Positions 22,779-29,604 of a stretch of 64,000 bases of DNA are shown here, one piece after another. Under the pieces are notes generated by a model. That model was not told the DNA's origin, did no database searches, and worked only from the letters and a program-made list of their open reading frames with translations. The DNA is taken from NCBI GenBank assembly GCA_964447205.1, contig CAYUSB010000029.1, forward strand, positions 1 through 64,000, in the 5' to 3' direction. The translations under genes were made by a program, and so were the position numbers. How positions within the stretch are numbered: position 1 is the first letter of the stretch; the number at the start of each line of letters is the position of its first letter. The DNA comes from JAEUKH01 sp964447205 (lineage in GTDB: Bacteria > Myxococcota_A > Polyangia > Polyangiales > Ga0077539).

Positions 22779-24761
22779 TCAGCGCGGGTCGCAGGGGCCG
22801 TCGCAGGTGTTCTGGGTGGTCCCGGTCTCGAGCCAGGTCTGGCCCATCACGAAGGCCGCGGGGCTCTCGCCGATGCGCCCGTGCGGGTCGGGGGTGCCCG
22901 CCGCGGGCGTGTTGACCAGGGGCTCGGGGAGGCCGAAATCAAACTCGACAAGAGCCGAGCCCGTGTGGGCCCCTGTGTGGGGCGTGAGGCCAAACACCGG
23001 GCGGTTGACCGGGGCGAGGTTGGGCACCCCGCCGATCGTGCGGGCCATCAGATGGGCGGCCAGGGTGGGCACCTGACGGTCGCCGATGGCCGCCAGGAGC
23101 AGGACCTCGTGCTCGATCGTGCCCGGCACCCGATCGGTGCGGAGGTAAGGGGTCCACCCCGAGGGCTCGGTGCGATCCCAGAGCATCTGCACGAGCCCGA
23201 TCACACGCTGCACATCGAGCGGGTCGGGGAACCGCGCCCGCAGGAGCATCTCGAACGACGTGAAGTTGATGCTGCGATTGAGCATGAGGGCGTAGGCCTG
23301 CCCGGGCACGGCGAGGACCCCGCGGCGTACATCGGGGGTGATGGCCATGTAGGTGGCCCCGAAGATCCCGCCCTGGCTTCCGCCGTAGTAGAACCGACGC
23401 CCGGGGTCGATGAGGGGCCGCCCTTCGGACTGCAGCATCGGGTCGGACACCATCCCACCGGCCGCCGCCCGCATGAGGAGCAGGGCGTTGACCATGCCCT
23501 GATGCTGGCGATCGATCACCTCGCGGAAGCGGCCGATGTCGCTGCCCGAGATCACGCTCACGATGGTGGGGGTGTCGTCGCGGGCCATGCCCTGCAGGTC
23601 CATCCCGAAGACGATGAGGTTGGCCTGGGTGGCGAAGGCCCGCACGGCCGGGTCGCTCAGCAGGTCTTCGCCCGATCCCAGGAGCCCGTGGCCGTACTGG
23701 AGCAGCCCGGCCGGGCGCGTCAGGGCCGTGGTGGGCACGAGCATCCAGAAGGGGTAGGTCGCGGTGCCATTGGGCGTCGGGCTCCCGTCGGGGGCAAACC
23801 GCAGGGCCCCCCCGGCCTCGGCGCGGGTGAGGTAGAGGGGCACGGTGAGCTCGCCCTCCAGGGTCATGGCCACGCCCTCGCGCGGGTTGCGGCGGACGCT
23901 GACGATGCGGTGCGACGGACCCATCGGGCCCGCGGCGGTGAGGGCGGCGTCGCGTACGGCCAGCAGGGGGGCGGTGATGTTGGCCCGGGAGGCGACGGTA
24001 AAATCCCACGCGAGTTGGGTGTCGGCCCGGGCGATGTTGGCCCGGGCGAGGGTGTCGAAGATGCGCCCGTACCGCGCCCGCATGGCGTCGGGGAGGACAG
24101 GGGCGGGGGCGCCGTCGCGCAGGGCGGCGTAGGCGGGCGACGGGGCGACGGCCGCGCCCTGGGCGTCGCGGACCCCGCGCAGCGCGACCACGTATCGACG
24201 ACCTGGGACGAGCCCCGTGGCGGGACGAATCATCAAGGCCCGGCGCATCGGGTCGGGGGCCGTGACGTCGACCTCGGCGAAGTGGGCCACGCGGGATCCG
24301 TCGGTGGTGTCGAGGAGCACCGTCGGGCACGCGAGGGCGAGCGAGTCCTCAATGCGAACGGGAGACGGCAGCCCCTCGGCCACGGCGCCCGGGAGGTGGG
24401 CGAGCAGGGTGGCCCCCGGAGAAAACCCGTCATGGTCGGCAAACCACCGGGGCGTAGCCCGCGGCAGCATCTCGGCGTCAAACCGAACCCGCCGCCCGGT
24501 GGGGGTTCCCGGGGCGGCCACGGTCCAGTAGTCGTTGGGGAAGGGCAGGCCGCAGCGGGTGGGGGCCACCGGGTCGCAGACAGGCTCGGCAGGGCCCGCG
24601 GAGGCGTCGTCCGGGGCCCCGAGGTCGGAGGGTGACGCGTCGGCCAGGGCGACGTCGGCGGGGGCGTCGTGGGGCGTCGAGGCGTCGGGGGCGGAGGACG
24701 AGGGGTTGCCCCCGCACGCGGCGAAGGAGGCAAGGAGCGAAACGAGAACGGTTCGGCGCAC
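22779..24761 (-). CDS. Large alpha/beta-hydrolase-like lipoprotein
   Basis: A 660-residue exported protein from a GTG start with GGAGGG 6 bases upstream. The signal ends 'SFAAC' (Cys16), followed by an Asp/Ala/Pro tether. The N-terminal part has 'CGLPFPNDYWTV' and 'IRPATGLVPGRRYVVALRGV', a beta-sandwich pattern seen before lipase-like domains. The C-terminal part has 'LLQYGHGLLGSGEDL' and 'RFYYGGSQGGIFGATYMA', a Gly-x-Ser-x-Gly nucleophile elbow of alpha/beta hydrolases, and ends in a CDGPC pair. It is probably a surface esterase or lipase; the Asp and His of the triad cannot be placed with certainty. Not obviously linked to its neighbours. Confidence 0.75.
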   Translation of the reverse strand: MRRTVLVSLLASFAACGGNPSSSAPDASTPHDAPADVALADASPSDLGAPDDASAGPAEPVCDPVAPTRCGLPFPNDYWTVAAPGTPTGRRVRFDAEMLPRATPRWFADHDGFSPGATLLAHLPGAVAEGLPSPVRIEDSLALACPTVLLDTTDGSRVAHFAEVDVTAPDPMRRALMIRPATGLVPGRRYVVALRGVRDAQGAAVAPSPAYAALRDGAPAPVLPDAMRARYGRIFDTLARANIARADTQLAWDFTVASRANITAPLLAVRDAALTAAGPMGPSHRIVSVRRNPREGVAMTLEGELTVPLYLTRAEAGGALRFAPDGSPTPNGTATYPFWMLVPTTALTRPAGLLQYGHGLLGSGEDLLSDPAVRAFATQANLIVFGMDLQGMARDDTPTIVSVISGSDIGRFREVIDRQHQGMVNALLLMRAAAGGMVSDPMLQSEGRPLIDPGRRFYYGGSQGGIFGATYMAITPDVRRGVLAVPGQAYALMLNRSINFTSFEMLLRARFPDPLDVQRVIGLVQMLWDRTEPSGWTPYLRTDRVPGTIEHEVLLLAAIGDRQVPTLAAHLMARTIGGVPNLAPVNRPVFGLTPHTGAHTGSALVEFDFGLPEPLVNTPAAGTPDPHGRIGESPAAFVMGQTWLETGTTQNTCDGPCDPR

Positions 24762-24847
24762 GGCAGACCCTCCGTAGGTCGGTGGTACCCGAGCGCGAGG
24801 GCTTCGGGCAAGGGAGCGACGCGCGGCATACCGCCCGGGGCCCCCCC

Positions 24848-25172
24848 TCACCCGTTGCTACGCTCGAAATGCACCACGTCGAGGAGCACGGCGGCGGCGA
24901 GGGCGATGAGCTTCCAGCGGTCGGGGGTCGAGGGGTCGAACTCGACGGTGTAGTTCCGAGAGCAGGGCCCCCGGACAACGCGGGCACCCGAGGGGGCTCT
25001 CGGACGCGTCGTTCGACACCGCGTCGAGGAAGGGCAGGTCGTCGCGCCCCGAGCATCGCCGCGAGCTCGCCCGGGTCGAACCACACGGCGTTGCACCGCG
25101 GGCAGAGGTCGACGGTCACCCCCTGCTCGGTGCGAAAGTCCTCCATGGGCGTACGGCAGCGGGGCAGTGCAT
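24848..25172 (-). pseudogene. Frameshifted TFIIB-type zinc-ribbon protein gene
   Basis: Three open frames together spell one protein. Frame 1 starts ATG-His-Cys-Pro at 25172. After a short C run at about 25164, 'RCRTPMEDFRTEQGVTVDLCPRCNAVWFDPGEL' continues in a second frame, the typical zf-TFIIB pattern. At about 25045 reading returns to the first frame for 'DDLPFLDAV' and a second CxxC pair ('GCPRCPGALL'). Near 24965 it shifts again to 'NYTVEFDPSTPDRWKLIALAAAVLLDVV', a C-terminal membrane helix. Inserting one C at 25161-25164 would restore the start. The gene is either decayed or carries assembly errors. Confidence 0.6.
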
Positions 25173-25244
25173 CGGCGATTGCACGATACCGTGGCAACGA
25201 CGGCCACGTCGCAGATCCCCGCGGCCTCGCCCTGGATCGGCCCG

Positions 25245-26123
25245 TCAGGGGCCCCCGCCCCCAGGGAGCTGCGGGGCGTCCGAGGGACGGGTCGGGTGCC
25301 AGTGGGCGAGGGCCCCCTGGGCCTCGGCGTAGCCCATCGCCACGAGCCGCTGCATCTGGGCGTGGGTGGGCCGGAAGGCCGAGATCAACGAGCGCAGGCC
25401 CGGGGCGGCCGGGGGAGCGATCGTGAGCAGGGGGATCGACCGCCAGAAGCCCTCGGTGACGACCGCGTCGGCGAAGCCCACGTTGGAGGCCCGCCGGAAG
25501 AACACGTCGAGGTAACGCAGGGTCGCGGGCAGGGTGTGCGGGCGCGCGTAGCCCTGGTGGGGGAGGGCCTGCACGTTGCACACGTAGACGACCTCGGTGG
25601 CCCCGAGCTCGGCGGCCCGCTCGATGGGGGCGTTGTAGAGGAGGCCCCCGTCGGCGTGCAGATGCTCGCCCACGAGGACCGGGGGCAGGAGCGGCGGGAG
25701 CGCGTAGGCCGCCCGCGAGACGGCCCGCAGGTCCTCGGCGCTGGACTCGGTGCGGTTGCCGCGGAGGGCCACCCGCCCGGTCTGAAGGTCGCAGACGAGG
25801 AAGGAGTACGTCCGCGTGTCGCGGAGCAGGGCGTCGAAATCGACGTGGTCTTCGACCCGGGCGTAGAAGCGCCGCTCGTCGAGCACCCCGCCGTTGAAGG
25901 GGTGGCTGGTGAGGGCCTCGCGCACGAGCTCCTGCCAGCGGAGGTCGGTCCAGAACTCCGTGGCCGTGTGCGAGCCGCCCACGCTGGCGCGCAGGAGGTT
26001 GATCCCGCCCGCGCTCGATCCGATCCAGGCGTCTGCCTCCCAGCCGTACTCTTCCAGGGCCCGCAAGGCGCCCGCGGAGAAGGCCCCCAGGGTGCCGCCC
26101 CCGCCGAGGATCATCACGCGCAT
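25245..26123 (-). CDS. Patatin-like phospholipase
   Basis: A 292-residue patatin-family serine lipase. The oxyanion loop 'GGGGTLG' is at residues 7-13, the nucleophile 'GSSAGG' at 35-40 (Ser37) and the catalytic Asp in 'HADGGLLYN' near the middle. There is no signal peptide. It would hydrolyse membrane or storage lipids as a Ser-Asp dyad acyl hydrolase. Its ATG overlaps the stop of the upstream acyltransferase gene by one base, so the two are translated together and may form a lipid-remodelling pair. Confidence 0.92.
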   Translation of the reverse strand: MRVMILGGGGTLGAFSAGALRALEEYGWEADAWIGSSAGGINLLRASVGGSHTATEFWTDLRWQELVREALTSHPFNGGVLDERRFYARVEDHVDFDALLRDTRTYSFLVCDLQTGRVALRGNRTESSAEDLRAVSRAAYALPPLLPPVLVGEHLHADGGLLYNAPIERAAELGATEVVYVCNVQALPHQGYARPHTLPATLRYLDVFFRRASNVGFADAVVTEGFWRSIPLLTIAPPAAPGLRSLISAFRPTHAQMQRLVAMGYAEAQGALAHWHPTRPSDAPQLPGGGGP

Positions 26124-26956
26124 CAGAGGTCTCCCCGGGGCGGGGCCTCGCCCGCCCGCCAGTCTGCGACGGTCGCGTCGAGCAGGGCCTGGGCGCGTTC
26201 GCAGGCCGCACGATGCCACGCCCGCACCGCCGACTCCGAGGCCGCCCCCCCGACCCTCATGGGCTCCCCCACCCGGAAGAGGAAGGGAACGGGCCGCGGG
26301 ATGGGCAGCCTGCCGACCCCGCGCAGCCGCGGCACGTCGTACTTGTCATGGCCCATCCACCAGCGACCGAAGCCCTCGTGGCGACCCTCGATGTCGAACG
26401 TGTCGTCGACCCCCGCGGCGGCGAAGGGCACGATGGGCACCCCGCTCTCCAGGGCGATGCGCACAAACCCAAGGCTCTGGGCCCAACGGAGCCGGTAGCG
26501 CTCCGCCGCCGAGGCCTTGAAGGTCTCGCGGGCCCCGCCCGGGTAACAGATCACGAGGTTGCCGACCGAGAGGAGCCGCAGGGCGTTGCGGCGGTGGCCG
26601 TACGCCCCCCCGATGCGCACGAGCAGGTCGCGCAGCCCCGGGATCTCAAAAAACCAGCGGTCCGCCAGGCCCACAGGGCGGCGCCCGGTGCGGCGGAAGA
26701 TCTCCTCGAAGAAGAAGAGGGCCTCGTAGCCGAGGAGGCCGTGGTTGCCCACGAGGAGGGCCGGTCCGTCGGGCAGGTTCTCGGCGCCCTCGAAGCGGAT
26801 CGGGTGGTAGAGCCGCAGGGCCCGTACGCCCACCCGCACCACGTCGGTGAGGAGCGGGTGCTGCCGGGCGGGCCACCGGTCGGCCATCGCGTCGTGGTCG
26901 CGACGGGCGGGGGTTGTTGGGACGTAGCCTTGGCCAGGAAGGGAGAGTGTGCTCAT
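26123..26956 (-). CDS. Acyltransferase (DAGAT / PlsC-like)
   Basis: A 277-residue acyltransferase. 'ALLVGNHGLLGYEALFFFEEIF' takes the place of the NHxxxxD motif (here NHxxxxE, as in diacylglycerol-acyltransferase-like proteins), and 'LVICYPGGARETFKA' is the YPGGxRE acceptor-site motif of that branch. 'GVPIVPFAAAGVDDTFDI' follows. It probably transfers an acyl group to a glycerol- or wax-type acceptor at the inner membrane. The start is uncertain: ATG 26956 is used, ATG 26887 would also give a full domain. It overlaps the patatin gene by one base. Confidence 0.85.
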   Translation of the reverse strand: MSTLSLPGQGYVPTTPARRDHDAMADRWPARQHPLLTDVVRVGVRALRLYHPIRFEGAENLPDGPALLVGNHGLLGYEALFFFEEIFRRTGRRPVGLADRWFFEIPGLRDLLVRIGGAYGHRRNALRLLSVGNLVICYPGGARETFKASAAERYRLRWAQSLGFVRIALESGVPIVPFAAAGVDDTFDIEGRHEGFGRWWMGHDKYDVPRLRGVGRLPIPRPVPFLFRVGEPMRVGGAASESAVRAWHRAACERAQALLDATVADWRAGEAPPRGDL

Positions 26957-27090
26957 GCAGGGCACATCGCCAGCAAGGAGCGTGCGTACGGAATCACCGC
27001 AGCGTGCAGGCGTTTCGGTGGGGCGCTACGCCACGGTCGTGGCGTTTGTGCGCAGCAGGCTCCGTGCCCGGGCGCGAAGGCCTTGGGGCC

Positions 27091-27516
27091 CTACGGGGCC
27101 CGTGCGAGGCGCCGCCGCCGTTGGTCTTCGTAGAGCGACGCGGGCTGCAACGTGGCCCCCACCCCGAGGCCCTCGACGTCGTCCTCGGGCGCGGTGTGGG
27201 CCCCGACGATCTGGCCCAGCGCGGTCGTGAGCGACGACTCGACGCGCACCGTCGGGCCAGTGCCCACCACCCAGCCGGGGCCTGCGTTGTAGGCCCGCAA
27301 CATGCCCGTGCCCCGGGTGTTCCAGGTCTCGGGGAACGCCCGACTCCGCCAGGGCGCGGCCGGGACGGGTGTGTCGTCCGCAGGGGGCCCGTCGTCCGCG
27401 GCGTCGTGCCCGGCCGCATCGAGGGCGGAGGCCGCGTCGGGAGGCGGGGCGATCGCAGGGCTCCCGGAACATCCCCAGAGCGCGGCCAGCAGTGCCCATC
27501 GTATGACCCGTCGCAT
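27091..27516 (-). CDS. Small lipoprotein with Asp/Ala/Pro tether
   Basis: A 141-residue protein with a signal ending 'LAALWGC' (Cys16), then an Ala/Asp/Pro tether ('PPPDAASALDAAGHDAADDG'). The C-terminal 85 residues form a small domain with 'WNTRGTGMLRAYNAGPGWVVGTGPTVRVESS' and a basic end. No family is recognised. It is divergent from the gene at 27555 with 38 bases between starts. Confidence 0.6.
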   Translation of the reverse strand: MRRVIRWALLAALWGCSGSPAIAPPPDAASALDAAGHDAADDGPPADDTPVPAAPWRSRAFPETWNTRGTGMLRAYNAGPGWVVGTGPTVRVESSLTTALGQIVGAHTAPEDDVEGLGVGATLQPASLYEDQRRRRLARAP

Positions 27517-27554
27517 CGGCGGCAGAACGTAGCAGAACCGCTCCGGGCGGGGCG

Positions 27555-27929
27555 GTGTACAGTCGCGCGCCATGGGAAGGGAACTATCAGAAGGGCGAGC
27601 TGGCCCTCTACCTCGGCGGCAACCCCCTCGACGTGGCCCGGTATACGCGTGGAGGCCGACCCGTGCACCCGCTGTGGAGCCATGTGTTCCACATGTTTCC
27701 GCTCACGCGCTACGGGAAGTTCCAGCTCCGGACCCTGGCCCTGGACCTGGATCGGATCTCGTTCCCGCTGCCGGGGAAGCAGACCCATCACGACCCGCCG
27801 TTTCGGGGCCTGCACCGGCTTCAGCTCTACGGGGGCGCCCTGAGCCTGTCCCAACGGGCCGAGCTCGCGGACTACTTTCCCAACGCGCAGATCGAGACCC
27901 ACCCCCGAGCGGTCGCCGAAGACGAATGA
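27555..27929 (+). CDS. Hypothetical protein, start possibly frameshifted
   Basis: A 124-residue protein from a GTG at 27555. The body looks real ('NYQKGELALYLGGNPLDVARYTRGGRPVHPLWSHVFHMFPLTRYGKFQLRTLALDLDRISFPLPG'). However, the GTG lies inside a TGTACAGTCGCGCG promoter-like motif, and an ATG 8 bases after that motif (27572) is out of frame: deleting one G from the GGG at 27578-27580 would give Met-Gly-Arg joined to the 'NYQKGEL' frame. The true start may therefore be 27572 with an indel, or the GTG is genuine. Function unknown. Confidence 0.5.
   Translation: MYSRAPWEGNYQKGELALYLGGNPLDVARYTRGGRPVHPLWSHVFHMFPLTRYGKFQLRTLALDLDRISFPLPGKQTHHDPPFRGLHRLQLYGGALSLSQRAELADYFPNAQIETHPRAVAEDE
27556..27569 (+). 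promoter_or_regulatory. TGTACAGTCGCGCG core promoter motif
   Basis: An extended -10 (TG-TACAGT) followed by CGCGCG, ending 2 bases before an ATG at 27572. Near-identical to the motif at 28718 and similar to that at 14918. Confidence 0.45.
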
Positions 27930-28006
27930 CCCGTCGGGCGGCGGGTCGCCGATGCGGCACTCCGCCGTCGCTGTACTTACCGTCCCAGCGGCCGTGGCCT
28001 GCGCCG

Positions 28007-28591
28007 TCAGACGTCGAGGAGCGGGGCGAGGGCGTGGGTGAAGTAGTTGGTGCTGGTCGGGCTTGTGCCGAAGGTGCGCGCCGAGCGGGCGAGCCGCCGC
28101 AGCACGGCGTCGAACTCCGATTCGGACGTGGGCCGCAGGAGCAGCAGGAGCCGCAGGACGGCCTGGGCGTAGCGGTACAGGGCCGACTGGTAGCGGCCGT
28201 CGGGCCGACGGCGCAGCTCGGAGAAGAGCTTCTCGAACTCCGCGTCGCGTACGCACGAGACCGACGACGCCGCGAAGCGCGCGAGCGGCCGCTCGATGAA
28301 GGCGAACACCAGGTCGTACTCCGGCGGCGGGGTGCTCCCGAACTCCTGCACCACACGATTGCCGCGGAAGAGCGAGCGCAGCGGCAGGGCCTCGAGGCGG
28401 ACGACCTCCGGCGGCCCCGACGGGAGGTTGTGCGCCGCCATCCACGGGCCGTCGGACACGATGGGGCGTCCGTCGGCGTCGACGGGGAGCATCACGTTCC
28501 AGGCGAGCATGTCGGGCAGGGCGAGGTCGGAGGGAGGGAGCACCGCCAGCGCGGACGGGTCGGCCGGGATTTCGAGGGGATTGTCAGCCAT
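28007..28591 (-). CDS. Hypothetical protein
   Basis: A 194-residue soluble protein with no signal or membrane segment. The first 100 residues are mostly beta/coil ('MLAWNVMLPVDADGRPIVSDGPWMA', 'PPPEYDLVFAFIERPLARF'). The last 90 are helical and Arg/Leu-rich ('YQSALYRYAQAVLRLLLLLRPTSESEFDAVLRRLARSARTF'). No family is recognised. It is divergent from the membrane-anchored gene at 28732 (140-base gap). Coding quality is good, so expression is likely. Confidence 0.65.
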   Translation of the reverse strand: MADNPLEIPADPSALAVLPPSDLALPDMLAWNVMLPVDADGRPIVSDGPWMAAHNLPSGPPEVVRLEALPLRSLFRGNRVVQEFGSTPPPEYDLVFAFIERPLARFAASSVSCVRDAEFEKLFSELRRRPDGRYQSALYRYAQAVLRLLLLLRPTSESEFDAVLRRLARSARTFGTSPTSTNYFTHALAPLLDV

Positions 28592-28717
28592 CGGAGTAGC
28601 CGGGATCAGGATGCAAATGGGGGACGGCTGTCAAGCGCGTCCCCGGTCGGGCGTTGCGCACGGAGTCCACGGCGACGACCGGGGCGCCGGGAATTCAGGC
28701 GGCAGGAGAGGGGGTGT

Positions 28718-28731
28718 TGTACACTCGCGCG
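28718..28731 (+). promoter_or_regulatory. TGTACACTCGCGCG core promoter motif, likely leaderless
   Basis: TG-TACACT is an extended -10, followed by CGCGCG and directly by the ATG at 28732. A TAnnnT hexamer 6-7 bases before the start codon is the usual layout for leaderless transcripts, although GGCAGGAGAG further upstream cannot serve as ribosome site for this start. Confidence 0.55.
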
Positions 28732-29337
28732 ATGGGGTCCACGACGCGAGCAGTGTGGTTGAAGCGTATCGCTCGGATCCTCGGGGTTCTTGCCGCGGTG
28801 TACGTCGTCCTCGGCCTCGCGAGCTTCACCGTCATCTACTTCCTCAAGGGGCGCGCGCCGGCTGACATCAAGCGCGTGGTCGCACCGCGGCTGGATGCGA
28901 TCCGGCGCTTCACAGAGAGCGCTGCTTCTCGCTGCCCCGAGGTGCGCAACACCGGCATGCTCGCGCAGATCCAGGGTACGGTGCCCACCTCGCCGGCCGC
29001 CGGGTCGGACCTCGATCGCTGGCCCGAGCTCGTGGACGCCCGCGTCGGCTGCTTCTGGTGGACGAGCGCGGGGGACCGCCGGAGCGCCGCGGGAAACAGT
29101 TTCCGTCCGCTGCGCGACGTCGCCCGCCGTCCGAACGGCCCCAGCGTGGGGACCTGGTCCATCTCCCGTCGTTTCTTCCCTGGCCCGCCGGACCCGACGC
29201 GCGAGGAGTCGGCCACCTCGTGGCGCAGCGACCCGAGCACCGTCGACGTCACGATCCATCGTCCGCTGCCCGGCGACGCGGGCTACGTCGCGGTCGTGGT
29301 CACCCTCCGGCGTGGCCCGTCGACGGACCCGCGGTAG
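28732..29337 (+). CDS. Membrane-anchored hypothetical protein
   Basis: A 201-residue protein with one N-terminal membrane helix ('ILGVLAAVYVVLGLASFTVIYFL', residues about 17-39) and a soluble domain outside the membrane. That domain has a 'RFTESAASRCPEVRNTG' stretch and 'VGCFWWTSAGD', with two cysteines that could pair. No family is recognised. The start is placed at ATG 28732, directly after the TGTACACTCGCGCG motif. A C5-TGCT-G5 hairpin at 29349-29362 follows its stop and may terminate transcription. Confidence 0.6.
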   Translation: MGSTTRAVWLKRIARILGVLAAVYVVLGLASFTVIYFLKGRAPADIKRVVAPRLDAIRRFTESAASRCPEVRNTGMLAQIQGTVPTSPAAGSDLDRWPELVDARVGCFWWTSAGDRRSAAGNSFRPLRDVARRPNGPSVGTWSISRRFFPGPPDPTREESATSWRSDPSTVDVTIHRPLPGDAGYVAVVVTLRRGPSTDPR

Positions 29338-29348
29338 ATCCGTACGGC

Positions 29349-29362
29349 CCCCCTGCTGGGGG
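29349..29362 (+). terminator. Possible terminator after the membrane-anchored gene
   Basis: CCCCC and GGGGG pair around a TGCT loop, followed by ATT. Short stem and very short T-run, so only a weak call. Confidence 0.3.
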
Positions 29363-29604
29363 ATTCAGATCTCCCGCGGAGCACGAGGCCGAGGCCGCGG
29401 CGCTCGACACAGAGCTCGCTGAACGAAGCCCGGGCCACCGTCGAGCCCCCTCGACGACACCACGCTCTGCAACCCCAGCCCCGTCCGCAGCCGCGCCCCA
29501 CGCCCTCTCCAGAACCCATTGCCGTTGACGCTCCGCCCCCGATGGCGGCACCGTAGCCCTCGTCGCACCGGGGAGCGCGTCGCCCCCTCGCAGGAGCCTC
29601 GCCC

